NCBI GenBank assembly: GCA_015058845.1 | Contig: SVBO01000002.1 | Location: forward strand, 119,248 to 183,247 | Reading direction: 5' to 3' | Origin: Erysipelotrichaceae bacterium | GTDB taxonomy: Bacteria > Bacillota_I > Bacilli_A > Erysipelotrichales > Erysipelotrichaceae | Length of the DNA stretch: 64,000 nucleotides | Shown: piece after piece, positions 53,743 through 62,547 of the stretch | Numbering within the stretch: position 1 is the stretch's first letter | How the letters are laid out: each line of letters begins with the position of its first letter | Notes under the pieces: model-generated | Databases searched by the model: none | What the model was told of the DNA's origin: nothing | Seen by the model: only the letters and a program-made list of their open reading frames with translations | Made by a program: the position numbers and the translations under genes

Positions 53743-54888
53743 ATGAGTCTAAGAAGAGAGAAATGCACTCAGAAAGTAATAGATGCTGGATTAGATGGTG
53801 TATTATTCGCAACAGGGGCTAACTTTCAATACCTAAGTGAATGTACTGATTACTTCTGGCAAAGGGCTTGTATGAATAATATTGGAGGTAGTTTCTCTGC
53901 TAAGCTACTGCCAGAGACACTAGCTTATTTAAATAATAAAGGAGAATGTACGATCGTTACGATCCCACAATATAAAGATGCTTTTCCTGGACAAAAGGTC
54001 GTAGTATCTTATATGGATCAATTTGAAGATACACTTTCTACTATCATTGATGGTAAGAAGATCGGTATTGGAAATGATTGTAAGGATTTCGTAATTGAAA
54101 CATTAAAGGAAGTCGATCCAGAGATCTCTACAGAGGATGTAGAGTTTATCTTCTGTGATCTCATGGCGATCAAGGATGAGGAAGAGATCGCTCAGATGCG
54201 TAAGTTAGCTAAGTTTACTGATGATGCGATTATGTATGTAGTGACACATTTAAAAGAGGGTATGACACAATATGAGGCTGAGAAGATGATCATGGACTAT
54301 GGTCTAGAACATGGGATCCAAGACCTTTCTTTCCCTCCTACTGCTGGTTTCAAGACTAGAGGTACCTTTACTCCTGAAGAGAACTTTATCTTCCCTAGAA
54401 CTTCTAAATTAGTACCAGGTACTGCTATCGCATTTGATGTAGGGTATATGGATAAAGGATATTGTTCTGACTGGGGTAGAACTGTGTATTATGGCAAGGC
54501 CCCTGAGTATGTTAAGAATGCGTATAAGGCTTTACAAGCAGGGCAAGTATATATGGTATCTAAGATCGTGCCTAATGAAACTAAGGCTAGTGATCTATAC
54601 AAATATATTCTAGAAGAAGTGACTAGACAGGGATTCGATGAGGTACTTCGTTACAAGGATACTCAGATGAATGGTCATCAGATCGGTATTGATTGTCATA
54701 ATCATCCTCTTCTTAAGAAAGAGGTAGATGATATCTTAAGACCTGGTATGATCTTTTGTTCTGAGCCAAAGATGATGATCGAGGGTGAGTGTTATATGCG
54801 TGTGGAAGATATGATTTTAGTGACAGAGACAGGAGCAGAGTTCTTGACTAATTTCCCAAGAGACTTGTTTGAGTTTAATAATGATTAA
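53743..54888 (+). CDS. M24B metallopeptidase (Xaa-Pro dipeptidase-like)
   Basis: 381 residues from 53743 (MSLRREK), with GGAGG 8 bases upstream. The long upstream reading is rejected. The N-terminal domain (about 1-150) precedes the pita-bread domain, which carries IAFDVGYM and YCSDWGRTVYYG (two Asp), NGHQIGIDCHNHP (His), FCSEPKMM (Glu) and VEDMILVT (Glu). It should hydrolyse Xaa-Pro bonds. The next gene starts 8 bases before its end, so a three-gene operon follows. Confidence 0.9.
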   Translation: MSLRREKCTQKVIDAGLDGVLFATGANFQYLSECTDYFWQRACMNNIGGSFSAKLLPETLAYLNNKGECTIVTIPQYKDAFPGQKVVVSYMDQFEDTLSTIIDGKKIGIGNDCKDFVIETLKEVDPEISTEDVEFIFCDLMAIKDEEEIAQMRKLAKFTDDAIMYVVTHLKEGMTQYEAEKMIMDYGLEHGIQDLSFPPTAGFKTRGTFTPEENFIFPRTSKLVPGTAIAFDVGYMDKGYCSDWGRTVYYGKAPEYVKNAYKALQAGQVYMVSKIVPNETKASDLYKYILEEVTRQGFDEVLRYKDTQMNGHQIGIDCHNHPLLKKEVDDILRPGMIFCSEPKMMIEGECYMRVEDMILVTETGAEFLTNFPRDLFEFNND

Positions 54889-55213
54889 TTTCTATTTATC
54901 TAATAATTTAAAGAAAACAGAGGGGTTTTGGTGTCATACATTAGGTCTATCCGTATACATGAGACAACCTAATGCGATCATCTTTCAAGCAGACGAAGGA
55001 CAGATCGGATTCCTAGACTCTCCTCATGCTACTCCTCCAAACTACTCTTGTATCTCTTTCACATTCGATTCGAAAGAAGAGATCGACGCACTATATCAAC
55101 AACACCAACAGATCGCTCTAGCCCCTCCTAGAGAACATCCCCTATCTCCTGTATATTCATTCTTTGTAATGGATCCTAATGGATTAAGAGTTGAATTCCA
55201 AGTATTTATTTAA
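54881..55213 (+). CDS. VOC/glyoxalase-fold protein
   Basis: 110 residues from 54881 (MINFYLSN), overlapping the M24 stop codon by 8 bases, so translation is probably coupled. A single VOC domain with FYLSNNLKKTEGFWCHTLGL at the start, FLDSPH in the middle and FVMDPNGLRVEFQ at the end. Glyoxalase, bleomycin-resistance or dioxygenase functions are all possible; metal ligands are not certain. Confidence 0.8.
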   Translation: MINFYLSNNLKKTEGFWCHTLGLSVYMRQPNAIIFQADEGQIGFLDSPHATPPNYSCISFTFDSKEEIDALYQQHQQIALAPPREHPLSPVYSFFVMDPNGLRVEFQVFI

Positions 55214-55225
55214 GAGGTATATCTT

Positions 55226-56431
55226 ATGAGACATAAAATGATAGAAGCATTCAAGAATGCTCAAGGTGGCCTATTTACTAGCGTAGAAAAAGCTGATGTA
55301 GGTGGTGCCTATCAAGAATTAGAAAAAAGAGGTACTACTTTGATGGGTTGGGCTGATCCATTCATGCCTGATAAATCGCTTCCTAAACACATTGAAGAAG
55401 CATTGATCAAAGAAATCACAGCCCCTTCTTGTACACACTATACATCCCCTATAGGGTCACAGGAATTAAAAGATGCATTGGCTAAGAAACTATGGAAAGT
55501 CAATCACCTAAAAGTAGACCCATTCCGTAATATTCTGATCACTCCAGGATCTGACTCTGGTCTATATCTTGCGATCTTACCATTCATTAATGATGGAGAT
55601 GAAGTCATCTTACCTGTACCATGTTATCCAAACAATCTACTGGGTATCGATATCATGGGCGGTAAGAAAGTCTATGTTCCATTACATCAAGAGAATCACT
55701 ATCAATTAGTGGCAGAAGACTTAGAAAAGGCTTATACAGAGAAAACTAAGATGGTCATCTTGACGCATCCAAATAATCCTACTACGACTGTATATAACAA
55801 AGAATCCTTACAAGTATTAAGAGAATTCGTGATCAAGCATGATCTGATCCTTGTATGTGACCAAGCCTTTGAAGATTACTGCTATGAGAATGAGTTCATT
55901 ACTCCTGCTAGTATGGAGGGTATGTTTGAGCGAACATTAACTGTATTCTCTTTCTCCAAGGGATATGGGCTAAGTGGATTAAGAATTGGATATATCGTTT
56001 GTTGTGATGAGATCTTAGATACTTTATATGCTAATGCTGTAGGTGTGATTGGAACTACGAATACAGCTTGTCAAAGAGCAGCTATTACAGCAGTAGAAGA
56101 TAATGCATATATGGTAGAGTATGAGAAGGAATTCAATGAGAGACGTCATATGGCATATGAGATCATTAACTCTATTCCAAATGTTTCTATGGAGCTACCA
56201 GAGTCTGGGTTCCTAGCATGGGTAGATGTTTCTAAGGTAGGAGATAGTAGTGAGATCGTAGATTATCTTTTAAAGGAAGCCAATGTATCTGTAAATGATG
56301 GTAAGAACTATGGCCCTGGTGGAGAAGGTCATCTACGGATCGTTCTTGGGGTATATCGTGATGCGAAGAAGGTCGAAGAGGCTTTACTAAGGATCAAGGA
56401 TGCTTTAATTACATATCAAAGTTCTAAATAA
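55226..56431 (+). CDS. PLP-dependent aminotransferase, class I/II
   Basis: 401 residues. PLP is bound by the Lys of FSFSKGYGLSGLRIGY, with the phosphate-binding ITPGSDSGLY region at about 105 and the Asp of ILVCDQAFED. THPNNPTTTVY carries the conserved Asn. AAGAGG precedes the ATG. It is the last gene of the M24-VOC-aminotransferase operon, followed by a terminator. The substrate amino acid is unknown; the peptidase suggests it is a proline-peptide product. Confidence 0.93.
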   Translation: MRHKMIEAFKNAQGGLFTSVEKADVGGAYQELEKRGTTLMGWADPFMPDKSLPKHIEEALIKEITAPSCTHYTSPIGSQELKDALAKKLWKVNHLKVDPFRNILITPGSDSGLYLAILPFINDGDEVILPVPCYPNNLLGIDIMGGKKVYVPLHQENHYQLVAEDLEKAYTEKTKMVILTHPNNPTTTVYNKESLQVLREFVIKHDLILVCDQAFEDYCYENEFITPASMEGMFERTLTVFSFSKGYGLSGLRIGYIVCCDEILDTLYANAVGVIGTTNTACQRAAITAVEDNAYMVEYEKEFNERRHMAYEIINSIPNVSMELPESGFLAWVDVSKVGDSSEIVDYLLKEANVSVNDGKNYGPGGEGHLRIVLGVYRDAKKVEEALLRIKDALITYQSSK

Positions 56432-56452
56432 GCACGGCTAGTAGTCGTGCTT
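56430..56452 (+). terminator. Terminator after the aminotransferase
   Basis: AAGCACG / 9-base loop / CGTGCTT, then TTCTTTTC. Confidence 0.75.
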
Positions 56453-56517
56453 TTCTTTTCACGCCTCATCCTTTCTTAGAATTCATAGGTTTTTAAATAA
56501 CCGATACAAGAAATCTA

Positions 56518-56526
56518 TGTTATACT
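56518..56526 (+). promoter_or_regulatory. Extended -10 before the frameshifted amidohydrolase
   Basis: TGTTATACT about 28 bases before the ATG at 56554. No convincing -35. An AAAGGAG site precedes the ATG. Confidence 0.4.
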
Positions 56527-56553
56527 ATACATATAATTTAAAGGAGTAGGACT

Positions 56554-58102
56554 ATGAAAGTATATGTAGGAACTGTCATTACTTGTGATAGTCAAGATCA
56601 TGTGTATACATATCTTGTAGAAGATCATGGAAAGATCGTATATGTAGGAAATGAATTACCAGAAGTGTATAAAAGTGCTGAGAGAGTAGAGTTAGGTAGC
56701 AAAGCTTTGATCCCATCCTTTGCTGATACTCATATCCACTTTGCTAGCTATGCTACCTTCCATGCTGGGTTAAATGTTATGAATGCCACTTCTAATGAAG
56801 AGATCTTAGCAATGTTAGCAGAGTTTACTAAGACTTGTCAGGATAAGATTCATTACCTTTGGAGCATCTCCTTATTCTGTGAAAGAAGGTAGATTAGTGA
56901 CTAGAGAGCAATTAGATCGTGTTTGTCCTAATAAACCAGTGTTCATGATCAAGTATGATGGACATGCTTGTGTAGTGAATACTTTGTTACTGAATAAGAT
57001 CAAGGATAAGGTAAAGAACTTACGTGGATATCATGAAGAGAGTGGGGAGATGAATCAGGATGCTTTCTTTGCTGTTTCTGATTATGTAACAAATTCTATT
57101 CCTATTCTACAGTTGATCAAGAATATGCAGAAGGCGGCTGATGATCTAGCAGATCGTGGGATCGGGATGATCCATTCGGTCAGTGGAGTTGGTTTCACAT
57201 TAGATCTGGATGTAGATCTAGAGAGATGGTTTGCAAGTGGGTTAGAGAATGGCCTACAGATGCGTGTATACTTCCAAACGATGGATGTAGAGAAGGCTAA
57301 GAAGCGTAAGCTTACTTGTATTGGGGGATGTTTTGAGGCTGCTCTTGATGGTTGTTTCGGGTCACAGGATGCAGCTATGGTAGAGCCTTATGAGAACAGT
57401 GATAATAAGGGTGTATTATATTACAGTGATCAACAGGTAATAGATTTCTGTACTAAGGCCAATCGTGCAGGCATGCAGATCGAGATCCATGCGATCGGGG
57501 ATGCTGCTTTTGACCAAGCTACTAGAGCGCTTAAGGCTGCTTTAGACGATACTCCTAGAAAAGATCATAGACATGCGATCATTCATGCTTGTCTACCTAC
57601 CCAAGAAGGATTACAGATCTGTCAAGAATACGGTATCATCTTACCGATCCAAACAGCCTTCATCAACTGGCCACAAGAACCAGATAGTTATTTAGAAGAA
57701 CTATTAGGAGAGAGGGCTAGTAGACTAAATCCAGTACGTACATTTACTGAAATGGGATTGATTCCTAGTGCAGGGTCTGATGGTCCTTGTACTGATCCAG
57801 ATCCTATTATGTGGATGTATAAGGCATGTAACCATAGCGTAGCTTCTCAATCTATTACTGTACAAGAAGCACTTAGAATGTGTACATATAATGGATATTA
57901 TGCTTCCTTTGATGAGAAGGAGAGAGGTTCTTTAGAAGTAGGTAAGTATGCAGATATGGTCATTCTATCTCAGGATCCATATAGTATGCCGAAAGAGGAA
58001 CTATACAAACTACAAGTAGAACAATTATTACTACAAGGAAGACCATACCAAAAGATCTCTACCCATCCAGTCTTACAGATCTTGAAGGGTATGTTATGTT
58101 AA
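56554..58102 (+). pseudogene. YtcJ-type amidohydrolase, split by a frameshift
   Basis: The first part (56554-56892) ends early after DTHIHFASYATF and the text up to KIHYL. The second part continues one frame over (from about 56850 to 58102) with FGASPYSVKEGR and LVTREQLDRVCP, then IHAIGDAAFDQATRAL, RHAIIHACL, SAGSDGP and GKYADMVIL, the full set of the family. The shift lies at CATTACCTTTGG (about 56845-56865). One extra base would explain it. It may be a pseudogene, a sequencing error or a programmed +1 shift at CTT-T. Homologous to the gene at the right edge. Confidence 0.8.
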
Positions 58103-58121
58103 CACTGTTTTAGACAGTGTT
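58101..58121 (+). terminator. Terminator after the frameshifted amidohydrolase
   Basis: AACACTG / 7-base loop / CAGTGTT, then TTCTTTTCC. Confidence 0.8.
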
Positions 58122-58181
58122 TTCTTTTCCTTGATTTCTAGGTATTTCTAGCGTATTCTTTAGGTAAAAAGAGGTATTACT

Positions 58182-58748
58182 ATGAGTCTATTACAAGAGT
58201 TAGAGAAGTATGTTCCCTATAATGAGCAAGAGCAATATGATAAGAGCGTCATGATCGATTTCCTAAAGAAGAATAAAGATTGTTTGATAAGAGAGAATCT
58301 AATAGCCCACTTCACAACATCTATTTGGACTGTGAATAAGGAGCGAACTAAGACCTTGATGGCTTATCATAATATCTATGATTCCTGGTCATGGTTAGGA
58401 GGTCATGCCGATGGGGAAGAGGATCTAAAGAGCGTAGCTATGCGAGAGTTACAAGAGGAAACTGGTGTATCTCATGCTAGACTAGTGAGTGAGGATATCT
58501 TATCTATAGAGATCCTTACGGTAGATGGACATGTGAAGAGAGGAAAGTGGGTCCCTAGTCATCTTCATTTAAATGTGACGTATTTAGCTGAGGCGGATGA
58601 GGATGAGGAATTGAGTGTGAATGTGGAAGAGAATCAAGCTGTGAAGTGGTTTACTTTCCAGGAGGCTTTACAGGTCTCTAAGGAGCCATGGATGGTCGAG
58701 AGAGTGTATAAGAAGTTAGTGGCAAAGAATATAAAGAATAATGGCTAG
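58182..58748 (+). CDS. Nudix hydrolase
   Basis: 188 residues. The Nudix box GGHADGEEDLKSVAMRELQE followed by ETGV is complete (GX5EX7REUXEEXGU), at about residues 73-96. It hydrolyses a nucleoside-diphosphate-linked compound; the substrate is unknown. A GAGGTATTACT site precedes the ATG. It is a single gene convergent with trkH, and its stop lies in a strong hairpin. Confidence 0.92.
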   Translation: MSLLQELEKYVPYNEQEQYDKSVMIDFLKKNKDCLIRENLIAHFTTSIWTVNKERTKTLMAYHNIYDSWSWLGGHADGEEDLKSVAMRELQEETGVSHARLVSEDILSIEILTVDGHVKRGKWVPSHLHLNVTYLAEADEDEELSVNVEENQAVKWFTFQEALQVSKEPWMVERVYKKLVAKNIKNNG

Positions 58749-58770
58749 GAGCACAGATCCTAGCCATTAT
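58738..58770. terminator. Hairpin between the Nudix gene and trkH
   Basis: A perfect 13-base-pair stem ATAATGGCTAGGA / 7-base loop / complement. There is no T-run, so its terminator role is likely but not certain. Confidence 0.65.
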
Positions 58771-58800
58771 GTGTATATGTGAACATTTCGCTTTGCAACA

Positions 58801-60279
58801 TTATATTTTTCTACCAGCAACAATCTGCCGTAATAATCTATACCCAAATGTGCCACCTACGATCACTATGAAAATTTCTAATCTCCCTAACAACATTCCG
58901 ACCATTTCTATGATCAATGTTGCATCATTAGTCAAAGTGTTCGTGATTCCTATAGATAGTCCTACTGTACTAAGTGAAGAGGCAAAATCAAACATTGCCT
59001 CTATCAAAGAGCAATTCGCCGTAATTGTTAGTGCTAATGATCCTATAACATATATTATCAGATAAATAATTATGTAGCCTGTGGTATCTTCTATAGTTGC
59101 TTGATCTATACTTGTTTTTCCATTTGCTTTTGTATAATAAGACACTACTATTTGATTATTAGGTGACATTTTTTTCTTGATCTGATCTACACCATACCGA
59201 CACGCTAAATAGACCCTGGATAGTTTGATACCCCCTGCTGTCGAACCGATCCCACCTCCAATTATCATCATTAAAATCAATACTCCAATTGAGAAATCTG
59301 GCCAATCGGTATAACTCATAGTAGAGTATCCAGTAGTAGATAATGCAGATACGATATCAAATGTTGCTCTTCGAATTCCTTCTATTATCTCGATATTTAG
59401 ACCATAAGTAAGTGATATGGCAGTTGGTGGAATGAACACCAGCAACAAAATGATCATAAATCTTACTTCACTAATATGAAAGAATGTTTTTAGTTCTCCC
59501 TTGGCCAAAAGAAGTAATGCTGCGAAATTTGTAGTTCCTACGAGCATCAATATGATCGTAATAATCTCAATAGAAAGACTGCTGTATTCTCCAATACTCA
59601 ATAATTTTGTAGAGAATCCACCCGTTGACAAAGAGCACATACAATGGCAAATACTATCGAACCAAGTCATCCCTGCTATGTGATAGGCAATAGTACCTAC
59701 TAGTAAACAAATATTATAAAGTATAAAAATTGCATGAACTGTTCTTTTTATATTAGGTTTTATTTTATCGGGATGTCCTTCTGCACTATATAGATCTACC
59801 GCATATTTATTCGATATAAAAATGATCATCATCAAAATAAACCCTAAACCACCACAGTATTGCATAAAACTACGATGGAACAAATAAATCATAGGTACAT
59901 TCGACACATCCATGACAGATAATCCTGTAGTAGTCCAACCACTAACTGCTTCAAAGAGTGCTTGTATCACTCGTAATTGACCACCCAAGATAAAAGGTAG
60001 TGCTCCAATGAACACTCCCCATATCCATGCAAATACTACGATCAAGCTAGAATATCCTATTTGAAAGCGATAGTTAGTGACAAGTTCACTTTCTTTTTTA
60101 CTAAATACACATAATAATATTCCTAAAATTATAGAACTTCCTCCAGGAATCAAGAATGAATCTAGATACTCTCTCTCTTCCCAATACCACAAAAGAACAG
60201 TTAGAGGAACCAATATCAATACACCTATCAATATACACAATTTACCAACAACAGATTTTTCTGACCAATATGTTTTCAT
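58801..60279 (-). CDS. TrkH/KtrB-type potassium transporter subunit
   Basis: 492 residues, membrane domain of a Trk/Ktr system. Four MPM repeats are visible from selectivity-filter-like segments such as SGWTTTGLSVM, CSLSTGGFSTKLL, SALSTTGYSTM and SLSTVGLSIG, each ending in a Gly of the potassium filter. About ten hydrophobic segments. Import of K+ driven by the RCK proteins encoded upstream. Last gene of the Trk operon. Confidence 0.93.
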   Translation of the reverse strand: MKTYWSEKSVVGKLCILIGVLILVPLTVLLWYWEEREYLDSFLIPGGSSIILGILLCVFSKKESELVTNYRFQIGYSSLIVVFAWIWGVFIGALPFILGGQLRVIQALFEAVSGWTTTGLSVMDVSNVPMIYLFHRSFMQYCGGLGFILMMIIFISNKYAVDLYSAEGHPDKIKPNIKRTVHAIFILYNICLLVGTIAYHIAGMTWFDSICHCMCSLSTGGFSTKLLSIGEYSSLSIEIITIILMLVGTTNFAALLLLAKGELKTFFHISEVRFMIILLLVFIPPTAISLTYGLNIEIIEGIRRATFDIVSALSTTGYSTMSYTDWPDFSIGVLILMMIIGGGIGSTAGGIKLSRVYLACRYGVDQIKKKMSPNNQIVVSYYTKANGKTSIDQATIEDTTGYIIIYLIIYVIGSLALTITANCSLIEAMFDFASSLSTVGLSIGITNTLTNDATLIIEMVGMLLGRLEIFIVIVGGTFGYRLLRQIVAGRKI

Positions 60280-60286
60280 TTATCCC

Positions 60287-60961
60287 TCATTCTATCAATG
60301 TATGAATAGTATTTAGTTCTAATTCTTGACCTGCAATCATGATCAGTATATCTCCCACCAAGATATGTGTATCTCCTCTAGGTATTACAATATCCCCCCC
60401 TCTAAGAATACATCCAACGATCATTTCTTTAGGAAGTGCTACATCCCTCAATTGTTTACTAGCAATTTTTGAACTTTTAGTAATCTGCATATCTATAATC
60501 TTTATATTTTCATGTATCATTGGAATGATATTCATGATATCTTCTTTAAATACCTGTTGTTGAATAATACTAGTCATAATATCTAGGGCACAAGTCACAC
60601 TATCCACTCCCATTTGATGGAAGAAATCTATTTTATATGGATCATTTATCAGCGCTGCTGTTTTCTTTACCCCATATCTTTTTTTACACAATTGACATAT
60701 TACTAAGTTATCTGCATCCTTATTCGTCAATGCTATTGCAATATCACAAGTATCTGCATTCGCTTCATCTAAGATATATGGTTTTGTGCCATCCCCATGG
60801 ATCACTGTGATATCTTTGATCTGTGCCAACTTTAAGCAATCACTATAATCTGCACTGATCACAGTTACTTGATATTTTTGTTCAAGCAAAGAAGTTGCCA
60901 TTATTTTTGTTTTGTTATAGCCACCTACCATCAAAATCTTACATTTTTTATTTTTATTCAA
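60287..60961 (-). CDS. TrkA-type RCK protein (TTG start)
   Basis: 224 residues from a TTG at 60961, with AAGGGG 8 bases upstream; a longer in-frame reading overlaps the upstream gene. The Rossmann domain has ILMVGGYNKTK (a GxGxxG variant, with the last Gly changed), VISADYSDCLKLAQ, and HGDGTKPYIL. The C-terminal RCK_C domain (about 140-224) follows. It regulates TrkH according to NAD(H) or nucleotide binding. It lies between the RCK-only protein and trkH. Confidence 0.87.
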   Translation of the reverse strand: MNKNKKCKILMVGGYNKTKIMATSLLEQKYQVTVISADYSDCLKLAQIKDITVIHGDGTKPYILDEANADTCDIAIALTNKDADNLVICQLCKKRYGVKKTAALINDPYKIDFFHQMGVDSVTCALDIMTSIIQQQVFKEDIMNIIPMIHENIKIIDMQITKSSKIASKQLRDVALPKEMIVGCILRGGDIVIPRGDTHILVGDILIMIAGQELELNTIHTLIE

Positions 60962-60984
60962 GTTATTATCCCCTTTACCAACAT

Positions 60985-61407
60985 CTACTCTAATAAGCCA
61001 ACTATTTCTTTTACAGAAAGAATTACAGGACATATTGTATTGATTCCTAATTGGTGGTACACTTGCTCTCTTTCTGGATCATAGAGTCTTGCTATTACTT
61101 GTTTGACACCAAACAAATCTCTTGCAATTTGTGCAATCATGATATTGATATTATCATCATTAGTTACTATGATCACAGAAGAAGCATTTTGTATCTTGAC
61201 TTCTTTAAGTTTATCAAGATCTGTTCCATCTCCTTCTATCACTAATCCTCCAAAATGAGAAGATAACCTTCTAAATGAGTTCTTATCTTTATCCATTATC
61301 AAAACATCTTTTCCTTGAACAGATAACATATTTCCTAGATTCGCACCCAATCTTCCACATCCAATAATGCACACATATGAATCTTTTTTCCAATTCTCCT
61401 GGACCAT
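60985..61407 (-). CDS. TrkA N-domain (RCK) protein without RCK_C
   Basis: 140 residues, a single Rossmann domain. The nucleotide loop CIIGCGRLGANLGN (GxGxxG) is intact, followed by VLIMDKDKNSFRRLS and VIEGDGTDLDKLKE, and VIIVTNDD. It ends right after the Rossmann fold, without a C-terminal RCK_C domain. AGGAGG precedes the ATG. It may pair with the next gene product in a gating ring. Confidence 0.88.
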   Translation of the reverse strand: MVQENWKKDSYVCIIGCGRLGANLGNMLSVQGKDVLIMDKDKNSFRRLSSHFGGLVIEGDGTDLDKLKEVKIQNASSVIIVTNDDNINIMIAQIARDLFGVKQVIARLYDPEREQVYHQLGINTICPVILSVKEIVGLLE

Positions 61408-61443
61408 TATTTTAATCCTCCTTATTAGGCATTCTTATTGATA

Positions 61444-61839
61444 CTATCCCTTTCTATTAGTTTTATATACAACTCTTCCCACCCCACGCTCATCATATAT
61501 CGTTTCAAGATCAGTAGGAGTTTCCATTGGTAGATCGCTCTCATCATAGGCACATTTACAATTTGATAATAATGTACCATATTTATATAAATTATAGTCA
61601 GCTGGACGATATGTGGGATCTAGCGATAGTGCTGCTTGAAAATGTTTCATTGCATTTATATGATCTCTTTTCTTTTCTAAAATGATCCCCATTAGATTAT
61701 GTGGTTGGGGTGCATGCGGGTATTTCTCCATGGCATGACATATCTCCATTTTACATTCCTCATATTTTCCTTCTATAGCCTGATTTCTTACATCTAAACA
61801 CAATTTCTTTAATTCATCGGATCTTTCTTCATTCCTCAT
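61444..61839 (-). CDS. TPR-repeat protein
   Basis: 131 residues. The helical repeats (about 15-85, with HNLMGIILEKKRDHINAMKH and FQAALSLDP) match tetratricopeptide repeats. The C-terminal part is short and charged. GAGGAG precedes the ATG. It is the first gene of the Trk operon; a regulatory or scaffolding role for the RCK proteins is an inference from position only. Confidence 0.8.
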   Translation of the reverse strand: MRNEERSDELKKLCLDVRNQAIEGKYEECKMEICHAMEKYPHAPQPHNLMGIILEKKRDHINAMKHFQAALSLDPTYRPADYNLYKYGTLLSNCKCAYDESDLPMETPTDLETIYDERGVGRVVYKTNRKG

Positions 61840-62044
61840 ATTAGATCTCCTCTCAGTAAAATACGCTATATAATGATCAAAAAAGCGTCAATGATACACA
61901 TAAGTTTGCTACAATGCTTCCTTGTATATCACACATATAGAATAGCATGTATATAATTAAAGCTATATCAAAAAATATATGTTCTTATTAAGGTTATATT
62001 AAGTGATATTCGATCGATATAGATAGTGTTGTAAAAATGTATTT

Positions 62045-62075
62045 AAAAGGCCCAAGTAACGAACTTGGACCTTTT
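62045..62075. terminator. Terminator between the Trk operon and the lipoprotein gene
   Basis: AAAAGG, CCAAGT / 5-base loop / ACTTGG, CCTTTT with one mismatched base in each arm. TTTTCTC follows on one strand. Confidence 0.75.
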
Positions 62076-62078
62076 CTC

Positions 62079-62546
62079 TTATCTTACCTCTATATAGAAA
62101 TCAAACGCAGCACTCTCTCCCGCTACACGGATCGCGAATGTACCAGAGATATCTTCGAAGTAATATGATTCATTGAATGAATCTAAAGGAATATCAAAGA
62201 GGATCTCATCATCACATACTACAGATATTCTGAAGTTCCCCTTCTCTACATTCAAATGACCTACATATACCTCTACCCTACTTGCAAACAAATAGTTCGT
62301 CATATAGAACCCATATACCCCATTGAAATTCTTAGAATAATACTCTGTACTAGTGATCCCAAGTGGTAACTTAGTCTCTCTTGTTCCAAACCCTGAACTA
62401 CCTACATTCTGCTGAATAATATTCTCTTCTGTAATAGTTTGTAGTTCATAATTATCTTCCCCATTCGTATCCTCATAGGTACTACCACAGCCTACTAATG
62501 CTAGACATACGCTGATCGCTAGTAATACACGTAACACTCTCATCAT
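62079..62546 (-). CDS. Putative lipoprotein of unknown function
   Basis: 155 residues from 62546, with AAGGAGG 8 bases upstream; the longer reading is rejected. Signal peptide with lipobox ALVGC (Cys19). The mature part is small, Asn/Glu-rich and probably beta. It starts directly (1 base gap) after the upstream amidohydrolase stop, so it is co-transcribed with that gene. No family recognised. Confidence 0.78.
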   Translation of the reverse strand: MMRVLRVLLAISVCLALVGCGSTYEDTNGEDNYELQTITEENIIQQNVGSSGFGTRETKLPLGITSTEYYSKNFNGVYGFYMTNYLFASRVEVYVGHLNVEKGNFRISVVCDDEILFDIPLDSFNESYYFEDISGTFAIRVAGESAAFDFYIEVR

Positions 62547-62547
62547 A

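Noticed and set aside
61840..62044. c-di-AMP riboswitch before the Trk operon
   Set aside because: Potassium genes often carry one, but I found none of the conserved GC-rich motifs in this AT-rich stretch.
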